Positions 1 through 12,100 are shown, numbered from the stretch's first letter. The stretch is DNA of 64,000 bases from Ligula intestinalis (GCA_036362985.1 JAYGXS010000006.1:18580261-18644260); one strand, 5' to 3'. Numbers and translations are program-made. The notes: a model not told the origin generated them from the sequence alone.

Positions 1-2545
1 GTCCTTCAAAGTTCGAGAACTTACTTGAGGCAGTAGATATCGGCATGTGGGATCAGATAATCGATTTTCCCACTTGAGGAGCAAACATAATCAACCTAAA
101 TTTTTGTAGGGGATGCGAACCACTTTTAGTGTCATCCTTAGTCGCACTTGGGAGATCAGACCATCTCACAGTTGTTAGTGAACTAGAACTGGAGGTGGAT
201 GAAATATTTTCCCAAAGTATAATTTTTATCATGACTTCCGATCAGCAAACACGGCGGACCTACTGGCACATCTAAACGCTCTTAACTGGTCTGAAATTTT
301 CAATGTTTGGATGTTAATGTTTGTACCGATGCACTGTACAAAGTGCTGGATCCAATCCTCCTCCACTTTGTCCCCCGTAAGAAAGTAATACATGTCAAGG
401 ATGAAATGTACCTCCCTCTGTCTTTCCGTCGTAGGCTGCGTAAACTCTCTCGTCGTTTGCATCGGCAGAACGACACTTCCGTTCTGCCCTTGATCACTCT
501 GATCTTTGAGCAGGCAAAGAAGCTCTCCGATGAAAAGCAGATAGCCGATGAGGCCCACTTCGCTGAAAATTCTTCCCTAAATTTTGCGAAACTCTTTTCA
601 CGTACAGCAAAAGTGCAGCGAGAAACGCCACACCCCATACTTCAAGACGCCTTAGGAAACCCCATAGCTGACGCTAATTTGACCGCCGATAGCTTCAATG
701 CGTTCCTATCAAAAATGTTTAGTTAAAGCTCGTTTGCTGCACGGCCGGCTTTCCGGGCTGGGACGGGTGCCGTCCTCGAAACCATAAGTTTTACCCTCTG
801 GGGCGTGACTGTAACCATTCGTTGTTTTCGTCAATCTTATAGTCCAGGACCAGATGGCGTCCCAGTTAGCCTTCTAAAAGCTGAAGCGAATGATATCTTT
901 TCATCTATTCTTTGTAAAGTATTAAATTTTGCTCTTGAAAGCGAAAACTTTCCTTCGTTTTGGAAGGAATCGCACATAATGCCTATTCGCAAGCATGGCC
1001 GATCGACGACATTCTACAACTTAAAGCCAATAAATACACTTCCCGCAGCCTCGAAGATCTTGGATAATTTGATCAAAGAAAAAAAGATGCATCACTTGAC
1101 AAAGAACAACCTGCTCAATGCAGCTCAACATGGCTTTCTCGATAAAAGATCTTGTGACACCTGCCAGCTCTCTTTCTTTGATTATGTGCTGCAATCTAGA
1201 AACAGCAGTTTTGTCATTTATAACGTCTATTTTGACATTACTAAGGCCTTTGATCGGGTCGATCATAACCTCCTCCTTCTAAAACTGGCCTCCTTCGGCA
1301 TAGGTAGCAAGCCTCTGAATTTAATTTCTTCCTATTTGGAGTAAAAATCTCCAATGTTATCTCTAACCCAACGCATGTGAGGAGTGGAGTTATACAGGGT
1401 AGTGTACTGGGTCCACTCCTATTTTGCCTGTTTGTTAACGACGTTTCAGATTGTTTTCAGTATAATAGACCCTTCATTTACGCTGATGATTTAAAAGTCG
1501 CTTATCGATATGAACCAGCAGATCGCAACATCTTGCTCGAGCTGATAATAAAGGATCTTCATGCCTTCGCCCAGTGGTGTTGCACATGGCGCCTCACCCT
1601 TTTATGGCACAAATGTTCCGTTATGGGTGTTGGCGACAAGCATCAACTGGAATTAAGCATTGCCGGCCGCGAACTAAATGTCCCAGGAGTTATCAAGGAT
1701 TTGGGCATATCCGACTCTAATAGTTTCAATTTGTCAGAGTACTGTGCCACGATAGTCTCGAAAGCACGCCAAACCACCGGATTTAACCTTAGAAATGTTA
1801 AGACTATAAAGGTTAGAACTAGCCTTTAAAATATGTACGTGAGACTTAGTCTTGAATACTGCCAGCCCCTATTCAGTCTTCTGCGCACTACTGAACGGAA
1901 GAAAATAGAATCGGTGCAGCACTTCTTCACTAGAAGAGTTTTCACTACAGAACACCGTAACTTAGCCTACCAACAAAGGTGCGAACTTATGAAGCTGGAT
2001 TCCCTGTGGCTTCGTAGATTGCAGAAATATCTATTTTTACTGTTTAAACTTTTGAATGGTCAAACCTTTAATCCTCTCAGTACAATAAGGCAGCTCGAGC
2101 ACTCTTGACGCGCCAGTCATCGAGACGCTTTTTTGTTTCTTCCTATGGCATGCACAGTTAAGCACCGGCAATTCTTTTCAGTAAACGCCATATCAATCTG
2201 GAATAAGCTGCCCAAAAGTATTAAAACCCAGCAAAGCTACTTTATGTTAAAGAGAGCTTTAACTAGTTTTCTACATTCAGGACAACTTTCACGAATTTTG
2301 GGTGCTGACTCGGTTAAATCTCTCTTTCACTCTGATGGCGTTCGTGGACTTTGAACCCCGCCAGGCTTCATGCTGAAGATAATGTGGCTGAAGCAGTAAC
2401 CCACAGTCTGCTAACCCTTCAGCCGATAGCGCGCAACTTTTTTCCGGCAACCATTGAAGAACGACTGAGAATACTGTGTTCATGTGCCAACCCTCTCGGT
2501 CTCGAACTAATGTCCTATAACGATATGCAAAATTTCTCCTGCTGA
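1..2545 (+). mobile_element. CR1/Jockey-group non-LTR retrotransposon, decayed copy
   Basis: A single LINE copy reads along the + strand. At 147-205 there is an endonuclease-like stretch (L-G-R-S-D-H-L-T-V, the SDH motif of APE-type LINE endonucleases). It is followed by the inter-domain linker (307-726), the RT fingers/palm (about 730-1830) and the C-terminal domain (1833-2354). The 5' end lies outside the window. A short ORF to 2545 may be the end of the copy. No clear poly-A or tandem 3' tail is seen. Reading frames stay mostly collinear and are broken by isolated stops and one frameshift, so the copy is dead but not ancient. Confidence 0.85.
307..2354 (+). pseudogene. LINE ORF2-type reverse transcriptase (broken)
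   Basis: The protein would be the LINE polyprotein that primes reverse transcription at nicked DNA. Seen directly: S-P-G-P-D-G-V near 841; the palm motif A stretch F-D-I-T-K-A-F-D-R-V-D-H near 1230-1265; motif B I-Q-G-S-V-L-G-P-L-L-F near 1390-1425; and the catalytic Y-A-D-D near 1480. A C-terminal S-I-W-N-K-L-P-K-S motif, typical of CR1-like LINEs, lies near 2195. Breaks: an in-frame TAA at 724-726, a frameshift near 1340 (the downstream frame resumes with V-K-I-S-N), a TAA at 1827-1829 and a TGA at 2106-2108. Catalytic residues are otherwise kept. CR1 versus Jockey is not resolved by eye. Confidence 0.85.
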
Positions 2546-2935
2546 TGCATCAACTCAGCTTACAACTGTACACATATTCTGTTTGTATTATACCCTTGAA
2601 GTCAGGTGTTTTGCACTTGAAACAAACTCCCTATCTCGCCCAGTATTGACAAAACAAAAAACCCGAAACAAAACCAATACTGACTGAAACATAGGGTGTT
2701 TGTTTTAGTTGTTTTCCGGTATTGGAGGTTTTGGAAGGCGCCCAAGAGGTACACTACCAACTCTTTACAATTGCATGTTAAATGGCATAATAAACATATT
2801 ATTATATGATAGCCTTCCATATTAACAAATTCTACAGAAACACAGGTTTTTGCAGAACGTAGATTTGAAGCTTCCTACTTGACCACTCTCAAGTTGTCCA
2901 TGTTGGCGACCAGCAGAGGCTGTGGTTGATAACTG
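2546..2935. other. No gene recognised
   Basis: This is AT-rich sequence between two LINE remnants. I see no splice-bounded coding and no named repeat. Confidence 0.5.
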
Positions 2936-2939
2936 TGCT

Positions 2940-3300
2940 CCCTAAGGCTCTGTTCTTGGCCTTACACTGTTCATTATGAACGTCAACGACTGCGACCGAG
3001 AACGAGGTAAGGGTGTGGCTATGTTTGCCGATAATATAACGATATGGATCGTCATTGCAAATGCATCTGGCGAAGAGAATTCGCAGGCAAACCTAAACTG
3101 ACTTCAAATTCGGTCGAAGGGCAAGCTTTTACCGGTAAGTAGGAACAAGTGTGTTATCATAAGGGTCTGTCGACCGAGCCCCCAGATTCCCATGGTTTAC
3201 TGCCTGAATAACATCCGACCCTCGAAGTACGCGCGCAGAAAAACTTAGGATTGTGTATCATGATGTCGCGTAAGCCCTCGCTTAACTGCACATAAGAAGT
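2940..3300 (+). pseudogene. LINE reverse-transcriptase fragment
   Basis: The frame starting at 2946 reads G-S-V-L-G-L-T-L-F-I-M-N-V-N-D-C, the RT motif B region. It continues to F-A-D-N-I-T-I-W at 3024-3047, where the second aspartate of the expected F-A-D-D box has become asparagine. A stop follows around 3100. The piece covers only palm motifs B and C and part of the thumb. It resembles the CR1-like copy on the opposite strand at 3482-5035 and is an older relative. Confidence 0.7.
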
Positions 3301-3363
3301 AAACTCTGCGATGTCCATCGTGTTTTTGTTGAAGGAAATTTCTCTGCCTTAAGTCACTTTAAG

Positions 3364-5035
3364 TCACTCTATTAAGGGAAGAAGGCTTTCGCCCTTGAGC
3401 TTCCTATTCATAACCAAAATTGCATAATAGGACCACAGCAACAATAGCACATAATACAAATGTACAAATGTAGGCTTAACATCAACGATAAGTGTGAGCC
3501 AGTTGCAAGGTGCTGCTACTGACACTTTGTTCATTATGTCTGCCACAGTTTCGCAGCAAATGAGAATCACGTTTGTGCTTAAAAATGTAAACAGTATCTG
3601 AGAGGACCACATCTTCCGGGTGTCCGTTCCACGCTCCAATGACCCTCTGAGGGAAGGCATTTCGTCGAACGTCAATACGGGCCAGTTTCCTCTGTAGTTT
3701 AAAAGGATGACCTCGCAGATGGTCAGTCTGAGCCAGTTCGAAGAAATCATCAAATTCTAGGGCACAGTCTCGGCCTCTAACAATGTGGTAGGTTTGTATG
3801 AGGTTCCCGCGGAGTTGCCTATAATTGAGAGGGAAAAGCTCAAGTTCGGTCAGTCTTTGTTCATGAGGCAGATGACCCAGATTCTTGACCATCTTCGTAG
3901 CCGTCGCCTGCACTCGTTCCAAGTGCAGGTAATCCTTCTTGAACCACGGACGCCAGGCCTGCACAGCATACTCCAAGTGGGACCAAACAAACGCTCCGTA
4001 GGTTTTCCTGAAGAGCTCCTTGTCAATGTTGACGAATCCTCGCCTAATCGCAAACAGCACCTGTGTCGCGCGTTTAGCTGCCTTTACACACTGAGAAGAT
4101 GGTTTAAGTGAGGAATTTATTAGAACACCGAGGTCCTTTTGTTCGTTCACATTTGAAAGCGGGTGCCCATGGACGAGGTATTGGAAGGAATCGTTCTCCT
4201 CATCAGTCCTTCTAGTACGCAGTCTTAAAACCACACACTTACTAATGTTGAAGTTTAAAAGTCAGCGAGCAGACCAGCAGCTAAGTCGATTGAGACTCTC
4301 TTGAAGCGCTTTCCTATCGGCGTCAGACCTGATGGCTCTCCAGAGTTTTACGTCGTCGGCAAACATGATAGCGCTGCAACCCAGGTCGTTGATACAGTCG
4401 TTGATATAGATAAAGAAGAGCAGTGGCCCTAAGACAGAGCCTTGGGGGACGCCACTTAGAACAGATGTAGGGTTTGATTTTGAGTCACCGATGCACACAG
4501 TTTGCGATCGCCCTGTGAAAATATCTGTGATCCATGCCAGCTGGTTTCCTCGTATGCTTATTTCTGACAATTTATACTTTAGACGCTTATGTGGGACGCT
4601 GTCGAATGCCTTCTTGAAGTCCGTATAGATGACGTCAACCTTACCATCTTCATCTAGTGCGCGAGTCCACTGCTCAGTGGAGAGAAGAAGGCTGGAAAGG
4701 CAAAAATGGTTCTTTCTGAAGCCGTGTTGGAGCCCTGACAGTAGGTTGTTCTCCTCCAAGAACTCCATTGTCGTCTTCTTAACTAACGTTTCCATCACCT
4801 TACAGCAAATGCAAGTTAGGCTGACGGGCCGGTAATTGTTGACCTTCGTTCGGGCTTAGCCCTTGTATATCGGGTAAATATTTGCCATTTTACATTCGGA
4901 TGGCAGTTTTCCTAGTTCAAATGAAGAACGAAAGATATGTGCTAGGGGCTCTGAGAGTTCGCTTGCCAATTCTTTCAAGAACTTGGTTGGTATAAATAAA
5001 GGCTTCTTCGTTAAGGTCTTTTTAAACTTTGTGCT
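3364..5035 (-). mobile_element. CR1-like LINE, 5'-truncated copy
   Basis: The reverse strand carries one nearly continuous LINE RT plus C-terminal domain, from RT fingers at about 5035 to a terminal stop at 3482. The 5' part (endonuclease) is missing, as is usual for LINE insertions. A short AT-rich segment with the repeat TTAAGTCACT lies near 3350-3368, at its 3' side. It abuts an opposite-strand fragment of a related copy at 5044. Confidence 0.85.
3482..5035 (-). pseudogene. CR1-like reverse transcriptase, two internal stops
   Basis: The RT is recognised by N-Y-R-P-V-S-L-T near 4810-4835, D-F-K-K-A-F-D-S-V-P-H (motif A) near 4590-4620, G-V-P-Q-G-S-V-L-G-P-L-L-F (motif B) near 4415-4450 and the catalytic F-A-D-D-V-K-L-W near 4340-4365. 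The C-terminal part has L-E-Y-A-V-Q-A-W-R-P-W and R-V-I-G-A-W-N, hallmarks of CR1-type ends. The frame is continuous apart from TAA at 4856-4858 and TGA at 4262-4264, so two single-codon changes are the main damage. It is much better preserved than the neighbouring LINE scraps. Confidence 0.85.
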
Positions 5036-5043
5036 GTCGAAGC

Positions 5044-5470
5044 TAGAGCTTGTTATTCAAGCCTGGAGACCCTGAAGCGCAAAATACCTCAGTACCCTCG
5101 AGAAGGTTGAAAGGCGTGCAAAAAAACTTCTGACCCAAATGGGCTCATTACCTCACGAAACATGTCTGTCTGTCGTATCTTGATCTATATCCTTTGAATT
5201 ACAGGCAGCCACAAGATAATCTAATGCAAACATTTTGTATCATGTGTGGTCAGGACTGCTGCCTTCTACCTGGAAATTTCGTTGGATTAGCATCAGCTAC
5301 GAACTTGAGAGGTCATCCACTCAAACTACGTGTAAAGGGGGCCAGGCTGGATAAACGAAAGGCGAAATATACTTCCTTGAACAAAAAATTCACGTGCATT
5401 CGGTAAAAGGAAAAAAAGCAAAGCATACGAACTTTATCCTGAATGCCTTCATCTCATTCCCAAAGTTTTG
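5044..5470 (+). pseudogene. CR1-like LINE C-terminal fragment, opposite orientation
   Basis: Frames on + read L-V-I-Q-A-W-R-P, then L-T-Q-M-G-S-L-P-H-E-T, then (after a frameshift) M-N-Y-R-Q-P-Q-D-N-L-M-Q-T and L-R-G-H-P-L-K-L. These match in order the C-terminal domain of the minus-strand copy at 3482-4234 at roughly half identity by eye. It is not a 5' inversion of that copy, because it repeats the same protein region. It is therefore a separate, older insertion. Confidence 0.7.
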
Positions 5471-5929
5471 AAGTTAGACTAGCAATTGAATGACTACAGT
5501 ACCAGATGAGCCAAAAGCACGGTGGTATTGATCAGTGGCAAACCTATCGCAAATATGCAACATTTCTATTAATAACGTTACTCTTCTCCAAAGCTACCTC
5601 CATGACAGCCAACTGAAAATATACGCGCTTCTTATATAAAAACTACATGTTCCCGCTCTCGCACACAGGCATTTACTACAATACTAGTTTCATACATTCA
5701 CAGATGACGCAAATTTGTATGTTTCACAAAACAGCAACCTTGGCAATGTTTCGGGGGAGAGCTTGGTTACATGTAGAGGCCCCAAAAATCCAGTCAACTT
5801 ATATTTTTTTCAAATAATTGCGAATGATCGGAAGCAGATACAAATTTTATCTGTATGTGTGAGCAAAGCGTTGGTGTGATCAAAGAGCGCTCTCCTGTGC
5901 ATATGAAACTTATATGTGAAACAAAAATG

Positions 5930-6345
5930 CATCAAGATTGCGTTTAAATGTGTCTCTCGTGTTGGCCATTCTGACCTTATCAGGCAGGACGTACCAGGCA
6001 CAGATTACTCGATGTGAACTTAAATGGCTGCAAAAATCCAAATAGGGTAAAGTTTCTCGAAATTTGAGGGAATTCCCACGAAGGCTAGTAGTGTGGCGGA
6101 TGCAAAGAAACCAGCAAATTGCGGGGCACAGTCTCGATTCCTCACGATCCGATACGTCTATATGCGATAACCTCGGATCTACCTGTATTTAGAAGGAAAA
6201 AGGTTAAGTGCCTCACGTCTGCATTCGTAAGATAAGCACTTAAGACTCTTCAAATTTTTTTACCCTCCTTTGGGCCTTTTCCAGGACCTTGCAGTCTTTT
6301 TGCAACATGGGTGCCACGCATGAACTCAATATTCTACATTTAAAA
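5930..6345 (-). pseudogene. CR1-like LINE C-terminal fragment
   Basis: The reverse strand reads R-V-I-C-A-W-Y-V-L-P-D-K-V near 5990-6025, equivalent to R-V-I-G-A-W-N in the better copy. At 6100-6230 the DNA resembles the 3720-3850 part of that copy (the tract ggcacagtctcg is shared). Several frame breaks are present. This is an old 3' fragment of the same LINE family. Confidence 0.6.
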
Positions 6346-7359
6346 GGAGAAAAGTCCCGTATATTTTCCTCAATATTTATTTCCTCGTTCCCACAACCTG
6401 GACGTCCTTCCTTCACTTACCATCTTCACTATTACCAAAAAATATAATCTTAATCAAGCCAAGAACGAAACAATATACGGATTTTCTTTCGAAGTCCAAA
6501 CGAAAAATTCAGCCACCAGCCTTGGCTAGACAACTCTATTATCAGGGCCCCTTTCCTGCCAGCCGCAGCCAACCACGCCGCCAAAAATATGCTAAGGTTG
6601 TTCATTCGCGCAACTGATTAACTCTTTCCGAAATTCCGGCCTGAAAACGGAAAACTCTTCGTGGATCAAGTTAGAGCAGTTGTCGCGCTACTGTGCTTTA
6701 CCTGAATACCTGCACATGCACACGAGATGCAGTCTGGTTTTAGGCGAATCATACATGTACACATCTGCTAATTACCTTCACAGTCAACTGAGACGTGTTG
6801 TCGTTCAAACCTCTGTGATGAACCCCCATTACCACAATCTCATTCGGGTGGCCGCTCTCGCGGCTCGGAGTGGCTCATCTTTGGCTATCAAATAGTCCCG
6901 ACCAGTCCTACGTTCTTGTGGAATACGGAATCCCATCACGAATGTCCAAACAGAGCAGGTGCAATGACGGGTGACAAAACTGCTGGACGGTTTAAGGGTA
7001 AAATAACGACCAAGATAAATTCGTTTTCTCTATGCTCTAGGCAAATGTTATGTGACCTACGATTATACGCGGACATTTTGCTCGTCAAATTTGAAAATAT
7101 TTTTGGATGTAAAAGCCAAACTCACCTTTACCGTCACCTACAAAAGATCAATCGCAAATAAACGAGCCCACATCAATGAAAAGTTTCCTCCAATCACCGG
7201 GTTATTCGACTATGTAACTCGCTTCCAAGTGAAAATGGACGTCAAATAACACAAATATTTACAAGCAGCAGTTGGAGAGTATAAATTTCGATAAACGTGG
7301 ACTAGCTACAAGACTATATCCGACTATGCACGACGTTTACTTCATGATTTATACTTATA
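6346..7359. other. No gene recognised
   Basis: Several short ORFs occur but none has a recognisable domain or paired splice sites. Nothing repetitive was identified. Confidence 0.45.
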
Positions 7360-7361
7360 TA

Positions 7362-7737
7362 CAGGGTGTCCCACAAAAATGTATACACATTTTAAGCATT
7401 TGTTAACTTGGTGTTTACTATAATTTTATTATTTAAAAACCGTAAAAATATTTAAAAGTATCATTTGATTGTTTTTTTTCATTGCATTTTGACTATTGCA
7501 ACAGTGGCTGAACAGAGAGCAGCCACTGAACATGAATTCACCCAAATACCATGGGGATTGTTTCCATTTTTTCGCTTTGACACAAGTGTCATGATCAAAA
7601 TGGACGTCAGTTTGAGAATATTCAATGAAAAGAAACTATGCTTGTAAAAATCTTTATACTTTTTCAAAAATAAAATTATGATGAACACCAATTTCACAAA
7701 TAGGTAAAATGTGCATACATTTTTTTGGGACACCCTG
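7362..7737. mobile_element. Mariner/Tc1-type MITE, copy 1
   Basis: The 376-bp element is bounded by 28-bp terminal inverted repeats beginning CAGGGTGTCCCA. The two ends differ at 2 positions. They are flanked by TA on both sides (7360-7361 and 7738-7739), the target duplication of Tc1/mariner elements. The interior has no transposase ORF. A short internal tract around 7590-7635 (atcaaaatggacgtc) is shared with the copy at 15727, so both derive from one family. Confidence 0.85.
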
Positions 7738-7739
7738 TA

Positions 7740-9355
7740 TATCACTGTCATACACATTTGGTGAAAATATTTCCGTAGCCATTTAGCTTTTATGTTGTAA
7801 ACGTTTATTGCATTCATAATCTGGACACTAAAGGAAAAGTGTAATCAAACTCTACACGCAGAGAATACCACACTCCACCACCATACCATACCCCACCTCC
7901 TTCTCTTTTTTTCGAGATTGGGCCCCAAGATCGTAGCAGCTAGGGTCACCCTATAAATTAAGCTGACAGGACAAGATACGTTCAACCTCACTTGCGGAAC
8001 AGATTAGTAAGTTGATAAGTTGGTTAGCCTTAGATTATATCAGCAGAACTATCGAATCACCGAACATCGATAAAAACGTTTAAATTAACATAAGAGAAGT
8101 TCTCATCTTAAAGTCAGTAGATACTGTATGAATTTCTTGAACGCAAAAGATGGCTATAATCACCTAATATCCACCAAATATAGCCATGACCAGATAGTCA
8201 AGCAGCATAGTTTATGACACGCACGTGTCCGACGAAATTGCTCTTACCGTCTTAACATTGAGTGCATCTCAGTGATGCTCTCGTGACATCTACAGTCCTC
8301 TCCTCGTCTCTACCCCGTGTTTCCCATGACAAGGAGCGTTCCCAACCATAGAAATCAGCGTCCTATCTTATTGCAACATATTAAACCATATCAATCTAAC
8401 TATCTGGTCAAGCAATTTTTTTTTCTACATTTTTTTGGAAATCGGTGGCTCGCTGAAATCTACCACCAATTTAAATTTTAGGAGTTTTTTCATTGCCTCT
8501 TTCCCAGTTCGCCATATTTACTTAATATGGCCCGTTGTAGATCGGATGTGCCTTAATATGCATAATGTAATATTAATTCCTGTTTTTATACAGATGCTAA
8601 CGAGCAGATATGATTAAAAACTTTGCACACATTTTTATCGCAGCACTAAGTATGTAATGAAAGGGCCCCTTGCAACTAAAATATACAATTCTTTCAATTG
8701 AATCAAAATATGTTACAGCCACGTGGATGTAAACAGTCTTCTCGAATTTTCGGCCTATGAACACCAGTACATACTGAATGGCATATACACATTGAATTAA
8801 TGCAACCGCTAATATGGTAAAATCCGCGATCAAGCATTACCATTTGATACAAACCCTCCGTATCGTGCGTGGTTTCGACTGCATTCTCATGTGTGGCGAC
8901 ATTTTCTAACTCGTCACTACAACTTATCTCCGGGGACATCCCTTCAAATTGTATGGGCCTCAAGGACGATTGGATGTGAAGAAGTATTTTTTCTCTAATC
9001 GGGTGGTGGACCCGCGGAGTAACCTAGCTGAGGCGATTGTTATGTCCCAATCTGTGGAAATATTAAAACCTCGACTTGATATAAACTTGTTACAGAACAA
9101 CGTGAACTATTTGACAAATTAAAATTGAAACATCACTGTACCATGTGGCGGTCTATATTTGAGTGACTAAAAACTTGTTAAAATTGTTTCTAATTCTTGA
9201 GATTTTGATGTGACAAATAGGGTTTTCAAAGGCGCAAGCCTATTTTGTCCTCAACTATACTGACTGACTGATACTGACCACCATTCGCTTCTTAGCTTTT
9301 AGAGATTCTTCCCAAAACAGAATTATGTTCAATCGGCTAAGATTTACCGCTCGGA
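7740..9355. other. No gene recognised
   Basis: AT-rich sequence with only short unconvincing ORFs. The string ctatctggtcaagcaa near 8400 partly repeats an inverted or direct neighbour near 8190. I assign nothing to it. Confidence 0.4.
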
Positions 9356-9356
9356 T

Positions 9357-9375
9357 GAATAAATAAATAAATAAA
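9357..9375. repeat. (AATA)n microsatellite
   Basis: Short run of AATA units, about five copies. Confidence 0.8.
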
Positions 9376-10740
9376 TTTTATATTCTAGGCCCGGAGGGCC
9401 TCGTCATTGCAAACTTAGTGCTGTGGAAAAATAAATAAAAAGTTGATAAACGCTGCTCTCCGTTCAACAACCACACACGCAGCGGAAGCGTTTAGTAGTG
9501 TTGGTAGATTAATTCATTTTTACCAACATATCGTCTTTTAAAATAGTAGTCAACAATCTCTGAAATGCATGGTGAACTAAGGAGGAAGCAGTGAAAAAAC
9601 TCCTACCATTAAAGCTGGGGCGGAGTTCAGCGAACCTCCGCTTCAAAAAACAAAACGTAGGAGAAAAAAACTGCTTCAACAAAATTAGGGGGGTTGGTTG
9701 AGAGAATTAATTGTAGTGCAAATGAGACAGGACTGTTGCTGAGAACGTATGAGGGTTAGAAACGCTTCATCTAATTGGAGAAATCACATAAAAGCAGAGT
9801 CTGTCGTTCACCACTGTAACACCGCCCGAATGGCTTCAGGATCAACCATCAGGGAGGTGAGACCGGAGAAGGCCATCGCGGACAATAGGGTTGACAAGAG
9901 AGTGAACGGCAGAGGTCACCTGATCATCAACGAAACGCCGGAGATGCGACCGCGTAGACAGCGGAGTCCAGCGACGACATGGCGAAAATAGGAGAACCGG
10001 CATGAGCATGAATAAAGAACATGAAGCCTATCATCAGGGTTTTAAATTGGAGAATGGAGAAAACGGCAATGATGACTGGACAGAGAAGTGGACGAAACAT
10101 CGTTGCAACTATCACTCAAAAGAGGAAGAAATAGACATATATGGAACAAAAATGTTATATAAACATAACAACCTCAGATACCAGGGGGACCCTTTTTAAA
10201 GCCCAAAAATTGTGTGTTTGGGAAGTAGACGGATAACAAGGACTTTATATAATCCGAAGTTAAGTGTTTACGTAATTTGAATTTAAAAACTGCTAAGCTA
10301 GGCGACAGCCTAATTTCATCAAAATATGCACCAAGGATGTCCAGATTACGGCTAGAAAATGGTGACTTTCGAATATTTTGGTGTATACCTGTAAAAATAC
10401 GCAAAAACTTTGAATCAAAGATAAAAACAGATGTGAGTGTAGCAAATATCGGTGGAACATCGAACAGGTGGATCAACAGCACAAATCAGTCAAACACTCG
10501 AACCACACTAAATGAAAAAAATTGAATTCAGGCTAAAAAATAAACAAAACTTTATCAATAAGATAAACGATAGTGTTAAATAAGGAAACTTAATAAAAAC
10601 TGCAATAATGCTATTCGTACGTACCCACTTGTTTAAGTGCACCTATTTATATCATGCTAAACGACCCAAGGTTTTGATTCCGTTTCTATATATGTCCTTT
10701 CAGCACGAGCATTACTTGATAATGAACATTCAGTAAAAAC
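9376..10740. other. No gene recognised; possible LINE tail on minus strand at 10174-10482
   Basis: The minus strand at 10174-10482 encodes a phrase resembling LINE C-termini (L-S-P-S-L-A-V-F-K-F-K-L-R-K-H-L). With no RT next to it the match is weak. The rest shows nothing recognisable. Confidence 0.3.
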
Positions 10741-10744
10741 TACA

Positions 10745-10883
10745 ATGGGTGTCGAAGAAAGCAAGCTTTCAAATCCTTCGCGATACGAAGACCATATTCA
10801 CTGTCCGCAGCCTAATCCTACTGGAAAGCAGTGGTCAATAATACACAATTGCCAGTTAGATGTTTGGAAAAAAGAACATCACG
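10745..10883 (+). CDS. Candidate first coding exon of an unrecognised host gene
   Basis: An ATG at 10745 opens 46 codons beginning M-G-V-E-E-S-K-L-S. The second-position glycine would allow N-myristoylation. A good splice donor (ACG followed by GTAAGA) occurs at 10884. Further candidate coding with CAG/GT donors appears around 11000-11122 and 11255-11391 (donor GTAGGT at 11392), but I could not join these in phase with confidence. I do not recognise the protein. The alternatives are a chance ORF or an old repeat. The support is the donor and the length of open frame only. Confidence 0.25.
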
Positions 10884-11535
10884 GTAAGATATACTGCTCT
10901 TTAATATTTTCAGAACTATTTAATTTTTCGGATAAAATTTTGGAGTGCCCTTTCAACGTCCCAAACGACTGCACACAATCATTCTGTCTCAGTCGGCAAA
11001 ATATCTTAAATCTCAATAAGTGCAATCATGGCTTCTCCCTTCGTAAGCACAAGAAGCACTCAAAAATCGCCGAGCATTTCGAGTACAACCATATACCTGC
11101 ACACTTATCGTCGATACAGGTAAAAAATCTCATAGGTGTAAAATCTTCCAGAACCTGCATTTTAAGTCAATCCTGTGCTCGAGGAATGGTCTCGCTATCG
11201 TTCATCTCGCGAGGAATTTCATAACGCAATTCGGAATTGTTGATATGCACATAAACAAATTTTTGGGAACTTTTGGACGCCAATCGGTCAAGTATTATCC
11301 TGAGTCCGTTGCAGCGCAAATATCACCAGACTGCTCCTGGTGTCTTATTCGCATGCCGTGGTCCCGCAACAATCGTGTGACTACTTTACAGGTAGGTATT
11401 TTTCTAGTTTGCTGTACAATTCCACGCACACAAATGTTCTGAAGTGTTCCATGATCTTTACAAATCGCACTTATAAAAAAAATAACGTTTTTTGTCCAAT
11501 GTATGTTCAACTCACACTTTACATTTGAAGTATTC

Positions 11536-12100
11536 CTGCCAGCGCAATCCCCGAACTGGATGGGGGATGGCGCCCGGGGGAATCCCGGGAATACAGGGAA
11601 AACCGGGGAATACGGGGGGATCCGGGACTGAAGAATTGTTGATTAAGGAATTATATTTACAAAGCTAATTTTTCAAGGTCTACTTTTTATCAAAATATTA
11701 TGAATGACATTATCCGCTAACAAAACAAACACCTTGCGATCTAAAAATGAGAAAAAAAATGGGTGGCGGAGAGGGAACGGATTTAAATCCCCGTCCTGAG
11801 TTCCGTCCTGATTCCCCGTCCAATCCGAGAAAAGATTGCCATTTTGGAGGGGGCTGAGGACGGGGATTTCAGCCCGTCCCCCCACCGCCCGAAAAATATT
11901 TTCGCGGCGGGACACCCCCTTGTTCTCATTTTTTAGACCCCAGGTTGATTTTTTCGTTGAAAGATAATGCGATTTATAATTTTTTGAAAAAAATTAGATT
12001 TTGAAACGTGAGCTCTGTAGATATAACTCGTTCATCAAAATTTTTCATCCCCGGATTACCCCGTTTAGAGCACGGGGTAATCCGGGGATTGTGCTGGCAG
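11536..12100. mobile_element. G-rich foldback/MITE-like element
   Basis: The ends are 17-bp inverted repeats (CTGCCAGCGCAATCCCC at 11536-11552 against its complement at 12084-12100, one mismatch). Inside the left end lies a tract of GGG to GGGGGG runs with GGGGAAT-like units (11560-11630). The complementary C-rich/G-rich tracts recur at 11785-11890 and near the right end. There is no ORF with a known domain. I found no convincing target-site duplication, so the insertion mechanism is unknown. The foldback interpretation is an inference. Confidence 0.55.
12047..12089. repeat. Perfect 16-bp inverted repeat (hairpin)
   Basis: ATCCCCGGATTACCCC at 12047-12062 is exactly complementary to 12074-12089, with an 11-nt loop. 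It lies just inside the right end of the G-rich element and would form a stable stem. Confidence 0.9.

Noticed and set aside
5044..5470. 5' inversion (twin priming) of the adjacent CR1 copy
   Set aside because: The inverted piece repeats the C-terminal region instead of supplying the missing 5' part, and it is far more diverged.
10745..11224. Single 159-codon gene
   Set aside because: A good splice donor at 10884 and a change in composition after it make one continuous exon unlikely.
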